Below are positions 1-8,839 of a stretch of 64,000 nucleotides of DNA, in pieces. Under the pieces are notes generated by a model. That model searched no databases and was not told the DNA's origin. It was given only the letters and a program-made list of their open reading frames with translations. Position numbers and translations under genes: made by a program. Every line of letters starts with the position of its first letter. Position 1 is the first letter of the stretch. Origin of the DNA: Spartinivicinus ruber (GTDB taxonomy: Bacteria; Pseudomonadota; Gammaproteobacteria; Pseudomonadales; Zooshikellaceae); assembly GCF_011009015.1 (NCBI RefSeq), contig NZ_CP048878.1, positions 1,959,001 to 2,023,000 on the forward strand. The letters run 5' to 3'.

Positions 1-2
1 CA

Positions 3-140
3 TTGCTAATTTGGAGATGCAAAAATTATAAGGAGCTACATTCGATATATAAAAATTCTGGATTCATGTGGTCAATCACGTTGATATCCTGCCTTGTAGG
101 CTTTCTAGTGGGAAAGTTTATTCAGCACTTTGTATACTGA
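3..140 (+). CDS. C-terminal tail of an unidentified membrane protein (5' end outside window)
   Basis: A reading frame enters from the left edge and stays open for about 45 codons to a TGA at 138-140. The last 24 residues form a hydrophobic segment (MWSITLISCLVGFLVGKF) that would make a C-terminal membrane helix, ending in QHFVY. The family cannot be named from this tail. It could be a chance frame, so confidence is low. Confidence 0.3.
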   Translation: MLIWRCKNYKELHSIYKNSGFMWSITLISCLVGFLVGKFIQHFVY

Positions 141-295
141 AGTAGATTAGAAATTTGAACAATTAGATAAAACTACAATTTTCATTATCTATGTTTGGAA
201 AAATCTGACTAAATCTTGACGTTTAAAGTAGGTAGAGAAATTCCAATAAACTACAGTTATAGCCTACTTATTTTACTAGTCAGCCTCTGTGTATA

Positions 296-422
296 ATACC
301 AAATAATTACAAGAATGGTTATTTATAGGTTTTAATAAACTGTTATTAGATACAGTTTGTTACAAAAATTAGCTATACTTTTTCTTTGTTTCAGAGTGAT
401 ACTTTGTTGTAACATTTGGTAT
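296..422. repeat. MITE-like inverted-repeat element
   Basis: ATACCAAAT at 296-304 is matched by its exact inverse ATTTGGTAT at 414-422. The similarity continues inward through a TTACAA/TTGTAA pair. The 127-bp AT-rich interior has no coding capacity. This is the layout of a miniature inverted-repeat element, placed directly upstream of the next gene, where it may supply or alter the promoter. Copy number in the genome is unknown. Confidence 0.45.
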
Positions 423-445
423 AAATAACGTACGGTTGAACTATA

Positions 446-874
446 ATGAAAAAAATATTCATATTAACTTTTTTAGTTTCAATTACATCTATTTCAAATG
501 CTTATGCATATTGTAGTACCAAAAACTGTGTCGTACGATTTAGTGATATAAGACTAAAGGAAAACACAGTACAAATAGGCAGCTCTTTAGAAAAAGTATC
601 TCAATTAAAAGGTGTTACTTTTGAGTGGAAAAGTCCTAGAGAGACTGATATCGAACACCTTCCCCAAAGAAAAGATATTGGTGTAATTGCTCAGGATGTA
701 GAAAAAGTGTTTCCAGAGTTGGTTCATAATATCAAAGTCACAGATAAGAATGGTGCTGAAATCATACTTAAAAAAGTTAACTATGCTGGACTAGTTGGTG
801 TTTTAATCGAAGCTGTGAAAGAGTTGAAACAAGAAAATATAGAACTACGCGAACAGCTAGCCATTACAATCTGA
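446..874 (+). CDS. Secreted orphan peptidase S74 (tail-fibre intramolecular chaperone) domain protein
   Basis: The product has 142 residues. Residues 1-21 look like a signal peptide ending in ANA-YA. Residues 33-140 match the peptidase S74/endosialidase chaperone domain: it opens with SDIRLKENT, whose Ser33-Asp34 is the family's self-cleavage site, followed by GVTFEWK, IGVIAQDVEKVFPELV, the VNYAGLVGVLIEAVKEL core and a C-terminal coiled coil. In phages this domain sits at the end of long tail fibres or spikes, trimerises them and cuts itself off. Here the fibre is absent and the domain follows an export signal almost directly. It may be a prophage leftover fused to a signal sequence, or a domesticated secreted chaperone. 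A hairpin terminator follows. Confidence 0.8.
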   Translation: MKKIFILTFLVSITSISNAYAYCSTKNCVVRFSDIRLKENTVQIGSSLEKVSQLKGVTFEWKSPRETDIEHLPQRKDIGVIAQDVEKVFPELVHNIKVTDKNGAEIILKKVNYAGLVGVLIEAVKELKQENIELREQLAITI

Positions 875-889
875 CTCCACTCCAAATTA

Positions 890-919
890 AGCTAAGACTA
901 ACCAGTCTTGGCTTTTTTT
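890..919 (+). terminator. Rho-independent terminator of the S74 gene
   Basis: The stem AGC-T-AAGACT pairs with AGTCTT-G-GCT around an AACC loop and is followed by a run of seven T. It lies 16 bp after the S74 stop codon. Confidence 0.8.
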
Positions 920-1186
920 GTTCCTGTGAAATTGATATCAGTTGACAATATAGCCAACATTATTGTGTCTGGCCTGGACAGCTTATTCACTTCAGATGAA
1001 GAACGCTTAGCCGCTAAACAAAAGCTCCAAGCAACACTCAGCCAACCTGAGCCACTCCAAGTAGAAGAAGCCAAACATCCATCATTGTGGGTTACAGGTT
1101 GGCGGCCTGGATTGGGTTGTTGGATATTGCTAGATTTGGGTGTGACCCAAACCAATGTTTGGTTAAATATTAAACAGATATGTTGA
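908..1186 (+). pseudogene. Decayed phage 3TM holin (gene-transfer-release type holin)
   Basis: The frame reads GLDSLFTSDEERLAAKQKL, then EAKHPSLWVTGWRPGLGC, which is the N-terminal half of the three-TM holin family (PF11351-like) found in lysis modules of tailed phages. After the GWRP motif the expected membrane segments are lost and the frame ends early. The apparent 5' end overlaps the preceding terminator, so the native start is gone. This is a prophage remnant with no expected function. Confidence 0.65.
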
Positions 1187-1273
1187 ATGAAATAATGACT
1201 ACTTTTATTGTATGATACTTATAATGCCAGTTCTCGAAGAGTATGTTTTGGCTACAGTTAATGTTTTTTGCAT

Positions 1274-1690
1274 GTGAAAAAAATAGACTATACGTCAGAA
1301 GGAAAGCAACGCTATCTGTGTAAAAGTCTACGCTGTAAAAAGTCATTTATATTGGATTATGGCAATAAAGCTTACCAGTCAGAGGCCAAAGAAAAGATCA
1401 TTGATATGACTGTCCAGAGTCCTGGGTATTAGCCGAAATACAGTCATTGAGATGCTTGAAAAAAGAGCCTGAATTGCACGTTGTTAATAATGAGCGATTA
1501 GAACAATTAGAAAAACCCTTAGTAGGAATAATCAATATACAAAAAATTGAAAGAAAATACTTAACTTTAAGGACTTAAATTAAGCATCTAGGTAGATAAA
1601 CAACTTGTTTTTCTAAGTCAGATAAAATATATGACATTGTTATAGGACTCTTTATTAATCGCTATGAGTTTGGGCGAAAAATTTGATAAA
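1274..1690 (+). pseudogene. IS1-family element remnant (InsA fragment joined to InsB tail)
   Basis: From 1274 the frame reads YTSEGKQRYLC, then SFILDYGNKAYQSEAKEK and IIDMTVQSPG. This is the zinc-ribbon/HTH protein InsA of IS1-type elements. A frameshift follows (LGISRNTVIEMLEKKS resumes in another frame near 1420). From about 1528 the frame reads QKIERKYLTLRT, then a stop, then FINRYEFG, matching the C-terminal end of the InsB transposase with in-frame stops. The catalytic middle of InsB is missing, so this is an internally deleted, dead copy. Confidence 0.65.
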
Positions 1691-2177
1691 ACATAGGTTT
1701 GAGCCACTGCTATTATTTTCTATTGTTCCATAGCCTATTTATTTTTTAAGGCTCTTTTTTACATCCAGTCAGTATTAGCGCTACACTGAATATCAGTGAA
1801 ATTATTTTGTACATATGTTTTATCCTGATATCAGTAAACGTCTCTATTAGTATATTAAATAAAGTTTTGAATTTTGACTTAACTATATGGAGAGGTCAAA
1901 TACTTTTGGATTCAACTTTAGTTGTAACTACACTTTGCTAATTCCACCCATACTCACTGGCTGGAATTGTCAGAGTATTAGTGGTTTAATAGGCCTAATT
2001 AACTTGTTCTTCCCTTTACTAAAATTTATACTGCTATTGTGGTAGAATGGTGTTCGCTTCGTGTTCACTCGAAACACCTGTTTTTTCAATAGGCAAAAAT
2101 TTAGTTACAAATAGTATTTGTATTATCGAAAATTTATATCTAAAGTGCTTAATTTTTTTCTGGAGGCATTTTTTACA
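1691..2177. other. Intergenic, no gene recognised
   Basis: AT-rich, with stops in every frame. It contains the promoter and leader of the following exported protein: a GGAGG Shine-Dalgarno at 2162-2166 lies 11 bp before the ATG at 2178. Nothing else recognisable was seen. Confidence 0.5.
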
Positions 2178-3659
2178 ATGCTCAACAAGATGGCTGGATT
2201 TCTGGTTTTAATCGTTAGTCAAGTGGCCCTTGCGAATCCTAACGAGTTGATGGGTGAGGCGCTTAAATACAAAGCAAAAATACATGAAAATACTCCAATT
2301 GAACGACGCCTAGAACTATACGGCAATATTTTTGAAGTGCTAGATAAAATTGTTGCTCAACATCCTGGTTCTGATCAAGCAATCAATATTTTGTCCAACC
2401 AAAGTATAGGTGATTTTAATCAGGAAGCCCTCCGCTCAGACTATATCAAAGAGTTGACGTCGTACTATGATACCGTGTGTGAAGCAAACCCAAGCTATTC
2501 ATGCCTTGGCTTCGTTTCTCTGAGCGCTGGGCAGCAAGCATGTTCAGCGGCGAATTCTGCTAAAGACCTCGTTGAGGCACATCAAAACCTAAAAAACGCT
2601 GCTCAGATATTTATCGGGCAGGACGAAGATCCTGCTTACGTTTTGTTGGCACTTGATGAGTATCGAAGTTGCTTGGATAAAAGTAAGTTTAAAGCAACAA
2701 CTTACGGTAAAGACCTATTCGCTGCTGATTTGGTTGAGTTGCTGCTTGCTTCTGAGAAAAGAGGAATGGCTAAAGCAGTAATTGAGAACATGAAAACCCC
2801 TGCATTCAAAGTGCAAGGAGTTCTCTCTATTTCAAAATATGAAGAAAAGCCTTTCGATAACAAGTTCTTCGAAAGACTCAAAAAGTATATTGAAGAAAAA
2901 GTCGATGATCGTGAAGGTAATCAAAAGCTATCCGCTTTGGATTTGGTGATGGAAAACTTCCGGCGAGGTAAAGAGGTAATTTCCTACATTGACGTTCGCT
3001 GGGGATTCAGGACTGGCAGAGAATGGGGCCAGTATACGAAATATTGCGATGCATTTATGACCCGCACAGCCATTGAGAGAGTATTCGAACTCCAGGAAAA
3101 CATCGTCAACCTCAAGCTAAGTCGACGAGGATATACTAAAGGGCAAGCCCCATCGCTGATGGAGCAAATCAGCAATGAGTGGGACGAAATTCTGAATGCT
3201 TGCTACTCCCCATCTGACGAAAGCAGAGAGTACGCCCTAAGTGCTGAACTGCATGGACAGCTGATTTTACTCAGTAAAGAGAGTGCATCTGAGTTTAGAG
3301 TCGGCGTTTTGAATAGTAACTGGGACTCTTCTAAGCAGATAGAGTTCGTTGTTAAGGCTCTTGGCAAATATCAAAAGCTATTTGAAGCTCAGTATGGACT
3401 GAGAGAAGATGCAAAAGGAAATCGCCTCATCAGACTTGGCCCCATCCTTAAATCTGATCGAGCACTTCTTCCCGTCTTCGAGCAACTGGTTGATTATGGC
3501 AACATTTGTGAGGCGGCTAAAATACTGTTCCAGAGGATCAAAGGTAAATCAGCTTACGATGATGCTATTGAATACATGATTACCTCCGATGCCATCAAGA
3601 TGAATGCAAAGCACGATTGCGGTGATGCAGAACTTGAACTTCTTAAATGCAAAGCATGA
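2178..3659 (+). CDS. Exported protein of unknown function
   Basis: The start at 2178 is preferred over an upstream in-frame start at 2118 because it follows GGAGG and gives a clean signal peptide (about 19 residues ending VALA). The mature protein is about 470 residues, charged, mostly helical in look, with scattered cysteines and no membrane segment. Tandem helical-repeat character is possible, but no named family was recognised. The C-terminus (CGDAELELLKCKA) appears altered: the sequence past the IS3 element shows a second version of the same tail ending CGDAELELLLN. The original stop has probably been replaced by a short duplication. Confidence 0.7.
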   Translation: MLNKMAGFLVLIVSQVALANPNELMGEALKYKAKIHENTPIERRLELYGNIFEVLDKIVAQHPGSDQAINILSNQSIGDFNQEALRSDYIKELTSYYDTVCEANPSYSCLGFVSLSAGQQACSAANSAKDLVEAHQNLKNAAQIFIGQDEDPAYVLLALDEYRSCLDKSKFKATTYGKDLFAADLVELLLASEKRGMAKAVIENMKTPAFKVQGVLSISKYEEKPFDNKFFERLKKYIEEKVDDREGNQKLSALDLVMENFRRGKEVISYIDVRWGFRTGREWGQYTKYCDAFMTRTAIERVFELQENIVNLKLSRRGYTKGQAPSLMEQISNEWDEILNACYSPSDESREYALSAELHGQLILLSKESASEFRVGVLNSNWDSSKQIEFVVKALGKYQKLFEAQYGLREDAKGNRLIRLGPILKSDRALLPVFEQLVDYGNICEAAKILFQRIKGKSAYDDAIEYMITSDAIKMNAKHDCGDAELELLKCKA

Positions 3660-3876
3660 TTGCGGTGTTTGTCAACGTAGTTGTCGTGTTATCTTCTTAT
3701 CTTCATCGAGCTATCTCAAAACGTGAGGCATAATAAATATTAATAATCAATTTAGGGCTAATTATTAATAACACAGACAACACCCATTGCTCCTTCTGGT
3801 GGACGCCTTGCGATGCAAAGCATCCATCCTCAGCAGCTTCAATTAAAGAGGGGAGTTGCACAGTTTTAAATGGATA

Positions 3877-4963
3877 TTAACGAGTTTGATTTCTCTCAGG
3901 GTTTAAGTGGACTTCATCTGCCAACTCCCAGTTTCGTATATTCCCACTCCATCGGTTAGGGGAAGCTGCTTTAGCTTGCTCATAAACCTGTTTCCGCCGG
4001 CTTAAAATAACTAGGTCTTCACCTGTATGGCGTTGTACCGGTGTTACAAACTTTAATCCACTATGCTGATGCTCATGGTTATACCAATGAACAAATTGAT
4101 CAACCCACCGTTGAGCGCTTTCTAATGAGGTAAACCCTTGGTGAGGGAAATCTGGTCGGTATTTAGTGGTCTTAAATATGGACTCTGCATAAGCATTGTC
4201 ATTGCTAACTCGCGGTCGACTATAAGAAGGCTCAATACCAAGTTCAGCGAGTTTGACTTGTAAAGCGCTTCCCTTCATTGGACTCCCATTATCTGAATGT
4301 AATATCAGGGGCTGCTGGTGAATTTTATGGAGATTTTCCCGCCAGAAGGCTTTCTGTATTAAGTCTGCCGCTAGGCTACTACGCTCACAATCGTGCACCT
4401 CCCAGCCAACCACCTTGCGGCTGAAAACATCAAGGATCAAATACAGGTAAAAAAAGATGCCGGTGACGGGACCTGGCAACCAAGTGATATCCCAGCACCA
4501 AAGTTGATTAGGGCCTGTCGCCGTGTGGGTGGTTTTCGGTTTGGGTTGACGAGATTGGGTCTTCCCTCGATGGGTTGATAACCCTTCTGCCCGCATGAGC
4601 CGATAAAAGCTGGCTTCACTGGCAATATACTCACCTTGATCTGCTAATTTAGGCACAATCTGAGAAGGTGGGAGGTCAGCAAACTCCGGTGAATTCAGCG
4701 TTTCTCGCATCTGTTGATGAACATTGGGAGGCAGCTTATTAGGCGGCAATGGACGCTGTGCAGTGGTGCGGCCATCCGGTTGTAGCTCACCGCCTTGCTG
4801 CCACCGTTGATAAGTGCGCGGGGTTAACCCTAATACTTCACAGGCCTTAAATTGCCGAGCCCCTGCAGTTGTGGCTTCCCCAATTAACTGAACTGTTTGT
4901 TGCCTATCCGCATACGACGTTAGGCTTCCTCGTCCGGTCCCCAGATTGACTGAGCTTTTTTTT
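3877..4963 (-). CDS. IS3-family transposase OrfB (DDE integrase core), made by -1 frameshift
   Basis: This is the catalytic part of the transposase. The rve/DDE core shows WCWDITWLPG (first Asp), LILHSDNGSPMKG (second Asp) and NDNAYAESIFKTTKYRP (Glu), followed by the WYNHEHQHSGL tail. A conventional start is only available at a TTG near 4749. The frame, however, stays open upstream with family-like sequence (TVQLIGEATTAGARQFKACE) back to a run of eight A at 4963-4956 on the coding strand. That A-run lies inside orfA and is in the right register for a -1 slip, so an OrfAB fusion is the expected product. All catalytic residues are present and the element looks active. Confidence 0.85.
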
Positions 4964-5402
4964 GAAGGACTAACAGGGCCGCGGCTTCGGCCAGTGCTTT
5001 TTCTTTTCGCTTTAGCTCTTTTTCAAGTTGTTGGCACCGCTGCTTTTCCACTTGCAAGCTTTTCTTTAGCTCCTGGGAGGGTTGCTCTGGCTGAATAAAT
5101 GCCTGTTTCCACTGCTCAACTTGCTCAACATACAACCCTTTTTTTCGGCAATAGGCTGCTAGCTCTGCTTGAGATAAGGCCGCTGTCTCAATGATCACAT
5201 TAAGCCTTTGTTCTGATGACCAGCTTTGATTTGATGTTTCTTTCGGCATGTTGGCAGATTGACTTCGCACTTTGGTTTTCCAAGTATGCAGGGTTGACTG
5301 AGGAATGCCAGTCATTTTGTGTACCACTGGGACTGATTTATTTTCGGGTGGGAGCAATAGCTTTAAGATATTTTCTTTTTGCTGTTTGGTATATTTAGCC
5401 AT
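4920..5402 (-). CDS. IS3-family OrfA (helix-turn-helix and leucine zipper)
   Basis: The product has 160 residues. The N-terminal HTH (MTGIPQSTLHTWKTKVR, about residues 30-46) would bind the inverted repeats. A second HTH-like segment follows (SQAELAAYCRKKGLYVEQV), then a long heptad-type coiled coil (about residues 108-150) of the kind that multimerises OrfA and the OrfAB fusion. The A8 slippery run lies in the codons for LQKKAQ, just before the OrfA stop. OrfA alone usually limits transposition; that role is inferred from the family. Confidence 0.85.
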   Translation of the reverse strand: MAKYTKQQKENILKLLLPPENKSVPVVHKMTGIPQSTLHTWKTKVRSQSANMPKETSNQSWSSEQRLNVIIETAALSQAELAAYCRKKGLYVEQVEQWKQAFIQPEQPSQELKKSLQVEKQRCQQLEKELKRKEKALAEAAALLVLQKKAQSIWGPDEEA

Positions 5403-5511
5403 CAGTTATCTGTCGTCATCTCAGTGAATAAAAACGACAACTAGCCTGACAGAGAGGGATTGCGGTGACGCAGAACTTGAACTTCTTTTAAATTAATAAA
5501 TAGGAAGGGTA

Positions 5512-6075
5512 ATGATTAAAGCAGTTGATACTTTCAGACGCTTAATGGCAGTAGGTCTAGCCTTGGTTGCATTTCTTTTACTGGCCGGTTTTAGCTCTTT
5601 TGATGGACAGGAGGATACTCCCTCTATTGAGATACAGGGAACGATAAACGAGAAGCAAGGTAAAAAAATTCTCAGTATGACCATTAATAACTGGATCGAG
5701 TGGAGATATTTCAATTCCCGTACTATGTTCTATTTTACGCATTTCCAAGGCTGGCGGTGTGGAATCCAAAGCGCTGCGTGGGGTTTGAAGAGTGATAAAC
5801 TGAATAAGGAACTTCCAATTGCGGAATGCAATGAAGAAAATCCCAACTCAATACCAATAGGCGCCTCGACCTACATTTTTACAGATGACTTTGGGTTTGA
5901 CTCTGAGGCTAATAGTGAGACCGCACAGGATTCATTTATAGGCTTGTCCGAAGATTCCTCAAATAAAGAGAGTTTAGTTGTTGATAGAATCTTCGTGCAA
6001 TTGACTTACTTCGATGGATCTAAGTCGGAAGTACGAGAGTTCAAGGCACCCCAAAGTGCACTGGGTCCAAAATGA
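5512..6075 (+). CDS. Exported or membrane-anchored protein of unknown function
   Basis: The product has 187 residues, starting at an ATG preceded by AGGAAGGGT. Residues 10-29 form one hydrophobic helix (signal anchor or uncleaved signal) with a short basic N-terminus. The rest is acidic, beta-rich in appearance and ends FKAPQSALGPK. It contains two cysteines (RCGIQSAAW and AECNEEN) that could form a disulfide in the periplasm. No family was recognised. It directly follows the interrupted copy of the upstream gene's tail, so before the IS3 insertion it was probably the next gene of that operon. Confidence 0.6.
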   Translation: MIKAVDTFRRLMAVGLALVAFLLLAGFSSFDGQEDTPSIEIQGTINEKQGKKILSMTINNWIEWRYFNSRTMFYFTHFQGWRCGIQSAAWGLKSDKLNKELPIAECNEENPNSIPIGASTYIFTDDFGFDSEANSETAQDSFIGLSEDSSNKESLVVDRIFVQLTYFDGSKSEVREFKAPQSALGPK

Positions 6076-6580
6076 GTTTCAAGGTAGACTGACTTAGTCA
6101 GTGACTATTAGTTTAGGCATGGTTCAAAAGTTGGTGTTTTGAATTAACACTAGGCGAGCGCATGTTTACCACAATAGTAGTATAAAGTTGAGTAAGTAGA
6201 GCAAAGGAGCCAGTGATCTGTATTCTTGGGGGGAGGGCTGTTGAAGGTCATTACATCAAATCTCTAAATATCAGAATTACAGAAGAAATTGGAAACCTGA
6301 TATAAATGGTGTAATCCTATTGACAACTAAAAGTGGGGACAGCTTCTACACCATAGCCTGTTTATGGAGGTTAGGTAAAGTTGAAAGATTTTATTGAATG
6401 TGAATATTTTGAAGAGCAGAAAGTACTTTTAACACAAGATGGCCAATGAAAATAGGTCACTAGTCGATTTTGAAAATTCTCAAGTAATGGTGTCCAGTTT
6501 AGCTTGATCAGAACGCTGGTTAACTTCTATACAAAAAGTTAACCAGTTTTTGTTTGTTGAATATGAGAATTAACCATTTT
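6076..6580. other. Intergenic with an IS3-family end fragment
   Basis: This 505-bp stretch has no intact gene. Its right part carries the end of a dead IS3-type element (listed separately). A direct repeat GTTAACTTCTATACAAAAAG...GTTAACCAG near 6520-6545 may form a weak hairpin downstream of the toxin-like gene, which ends at 6581. Nothing else was seen. Confidence 0.45.
6380..6500 (+). pseudogene. IS3-family orfB 3'-end remnant
   Basis: The frame reads ANENRSLVDFENSQVMVSS, the typical end of an IS3-type orfB. It finishes in a terminal repeat whose inverse reads AAACTGGACACCATTACTTG at 6500. The same terminal sequence (AAACTGGACACCGTT) bounds the second remnant at 9051, so both come from the same IS type. 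Confidence 0.6.
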
Positions 6581-8839
6581 TTAAATAACACTTGTTACAA
6601 GGACCGCCTCGTAATTTCTACTCATAAAATCTTTACTGCTAGTCCCAACAGTATCTGCTACGTTATCGGAAAAACTAGCCATTGACTGTACTAACTGTGC
6701 GTTACTTGTTTGCACTAAAGGTTCAGCAGTAATTTCACCAATAGGTCGCCAATTTGTCATTTCAACAATTTCAGCAGGAATATCTCCTCCTAGATAGAAG
6801 ATTTCTGACTCATTTCCATTAAGTGACTGGATAATCGCTTGAGACAAAGTAGCTGGTCTAATTTTACCTTCTCGAACTAAACGAGGGCCATCTTCTTTAA
6901 GAATATTTTCAACTGTCCTAAATTGGTTAGGACTTTGAGTTGTATCTATTTTGAAAACACGTGCATTTTCACCACGATTACTAGCAAATCGATTGGCTAC
7001 TGAGTGATCAGAACTAAGAGAGAGGTTTTTTCCTTTTGAGCCACCTGTACTAGCCGTATGCTTGATAATCTCTACTAGATAAGCATCTTTGTCATCAGGA
7101 CTTATAGCACCTAAAGCTCTTTTCAGCCCTTTCATGTTAGGGTCATAGGTTTGGCCTCGATATACGAAGTCTGGAATTGATAAGGAAGCTCTTGTATCGA
7201 TAATTTCCTTTATTCTTTCAATTGTAATTCCACGGCCAACTGTTCCTTGCCTTAATTCGAATATCTTTGTATATAAGCGGTTAATTATTTCCTCGTCAGT
7301 TGCTTTTTGAAAAAATTGACTACTGGAAATGGCGAAACTTGCAGCTTCATCTGATGAATGGACAGCTCTCCTAAGCTTTGATACAAGATCAGAGGCTCCT
7401 GTTGCACTCGCTCTAACTAGTGATCTTGATACATTTCTGGCAGTAAAAACCGGTACTACAAAGTCTGTTAATTCTTTCCCAGCTGCTCTTAAAAAAGAAC
7501 CTTTTTTTACCGTAACAAGGATAGTTCGAAGAGCTGTTGCTGTACGTCCTAAACGGCTTACAGAGTGTCCAGCTTTAGCCGCTCTGATAGCTGCGGTAAT
7601 TCCTTTATATCCACCGACTGCACCAAACCCTATGGTTGCCAAAGTGAAAATCAGATCAGCTGTATCAAATGCAATATCTTTAAATTCGAATGTATAACTA
7701 TCATCATATATTTCATTATGAATCGTTCCATAGAATGGTATAACAGCTTTAAAAAAAGTCTCTAACCCACTTGGGCTGTAATTAGACTCTTTCCACTGAT
7801 TAATTTGACTTAAAAGGTAAGAATGAATGTTGTTTCTAACAACTTTTCTAATAGTGTTAATATTTTGATTAGATAAGTCAACCTGTACAGCATTTACTTC
7901 AATAGCTATTGACTCTTTACTACGTACAACTCCAAGAACTTTTTCTACTACAAATTTTGCAGCTACCGACAGATTATTGTTTGTAATTAATGGGTATTTT
8001 CCAATTTTACTAGGAAGGTAAATAACCTTCCCATCAGGCTTAATAATACCAAGTTTTCCATCATGTGATTTAAAAAAGTAAGCATTGTCATTAAAATGAG
8101 ATTTAATGCTAAATGGCGGCCCTAGACCATTTCCTCGTATGAGATGGCCTGACTCTCTTGGAATCATTTCTTGGATATTATTTATTTTCCATAATTTCTG
8201 AAATAGTTTCCCTCTGTCGGTCCATTTTATTTTATTTAGGGAGTCTTTAACCTTAAACTCAACAAAGCTATCTAAATTTTGATTGATGTAATTAGAAAAC
8301 TGATCATAGTATCTATGAATAACATCTGAATCCTCTTTATAACGAGTAATCATTTGGTCTTTAGTAGGAGATTGTGAAGAGCTCACTAGACCTCTTGCTG
8401 GCCTAAGTAGGTTATCCAACACATAATTTCCATCTGGATAACGTTTATCGACTTCATCTTCTGCTAGTTGACTTCGACTTTTAAAGTTTGGAGACTTCGG
8501 TGGATTAAGTGAAATTAACCACGATTGCTTATAAGCACTAATACGTTCTTCTTGATTTTCAGTCTCTAAAAGCCCACTGTGCCCATTGTTTTTTGCCCAA
8601 ATGATACTTTCCTGGTTAAAAAGTAAAGCAGATAAGTCTTTTTCTTCTTGTGAGCTCTTTTCTTGTTGGGCAGTTAAATGAATATTATTTACTATATCTA
8701 GCAGTTGTTCGTCTTCTTTATCACTAACATCTGCCTTTAGAATTTTTCTGATAGCAATAACTCTCGATGCTACGAGAGATTTTTGGTCTATTTGTAGATC
8801 GCCATTTAAAGTGGTAGCTGAATCAGCCTGAGAAAGCAT
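6581..8839 (-). CDS. Putative ADP-ribosylating toxin with dermonecrotic-toxin-like middle region
   Basis: The product has 752 residues from the ATG at 8839, which follows AGGAG at a 10-bp spacing; a TTG two codons upstream is less likely. The last 190 residues carry the R-S-E signature of cholera-toxin-type ADP-ribosyltransferases. Arg561 lies in DFVYRGQTY, Ser607-x-Ser609 in NLSLSSDHS, and the ExE pair Glu677/Glu679 in NESEIFYLGGDIPAEI. The last stretch closely parallels the cholera toxin A motif EQEVSALGGIP. Around residues 370-420 a VIPFYGTIHNEIYDD segment followed by a hydrophobic run (DTADLIFTLATIGFGAVGG) recalls the membrane-targeting region of dermonecrotic/DUF6543-type toxins. The N-terminal 350 residues are unassigned. 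No signal peptide and no immunity gene are evident. The likely role is modification of a host protein; the target is unknown. Confidence 0.7.
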   Translation of the reverse strand: MLSQADSATTLNGDLQIDQKSLVASRVIAIRKILKADVSDKEDEQLLDIVNNIHLTAQQEKSSQEEKDLSALLFNQESIIWAKNNGHSGLLETENQEERISAYKQSWLISLNPPKSPNFKSRSQLAEDEVDKRYPDGNYVLDNLLRPARGLVSSSQSPTKDQMITRYKEDSDVIHRYYDQFSNYINQNLDSFVEFKVKDSLNKIKWTDRGKLFQKLWKINNIQEMIPRESGHLIRGNGLGPPFSIKSHFNDNAYFFKSHDGKLGIIKPDGKVIYLPSKIGKYPLITNNNLSVAAKFVVEKVLGVVRSKESIAIEVNAVQVDLSNQNINTIRKVVRNNIHSYLLSQINQWKESNYSPSGLETFFKAVIPFYGTIHNEIYDDSYTFEFKDIAFDTADLIFTLATIGFGAVGGYKGITAAIRAAKAGHSVSRLGRTATALRTILVTVKKGSFLRAAGKELTDFVVPVFTARNVSRSLVRASATGASDLVSKLRRAVHSSDEAASFAISSSQFFQKATDEEIINRLYTKIFELRQGTVGRGITIERIKEIIDTRASLSIPDFVYRGQTYDPNMKGLKRALGAISPDDKDAYLVEIIKHTASTGGSKGKNLSLSSDHSVANRFASNRGENARVFKIDTTQSPNQFRTVENILKEDGPRLVREGKIRPATLSQAIIQSLNGNESEIFYLGGDIPAEIVEMTNWRPIGEITAEPLVQTSNAQLVQSMASFSDNVADTVGTSSKDFMSRNYEAVLVTSVI

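Larger units (their letters stand above)
3670..5451 (-). mobile_element. IS3-family insertion sequence, apparently intact
   Basis: The ends form imperfect inverted repeats. The left end starts TGTCAACGTAGTTGTCGT at 3670, and the right end read inward starts TGTCAGGCTAGTTGTCGT from 5451. Between them lie orfA and orfB on the minus strand with a frameshift window. The 10-bp direct repeat GATTGCGGTG lies 2 bp outside the left end and 6 bp outside the right end. The exact element limits, and whether this repeat is the target duplication, are therefore unsettled; IS3 elements usually duplicate 3-5 bp. Confidence 0.75.
3604..5487. repeat. Tandem duplication of a gene tail, split by an IS3 insertion
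   Basis: Copy 1 (3604-3644) starts ATGCAAAGCACGATTGCGG and ends GAACTTGAACTTCTT. Copy 2 begins at 3647 with ATGCAAAGCATGATTGCGG, is interrupted after 3667, and resumes at 5458 with GATTGCGGTGACGCAG through 5487. The 10-bp word GATTGCGGTG occurs on both sides of the insertion (3658-3667 and 5458-5467). Confidence 0.7.

Noticed and set aside
898-1155. 85-codon minus-strand frame over the holin remnant
   Set aside because: The plus strand shows recognisable holin motifs. The minus frame has none and starts inside them.
7329-7697. 122-codon plus-strand frame within the toxin-like gene
   Set aside because: Antisense shadow of a continuous 752-residue minus-strand protein with recognisable motifs.
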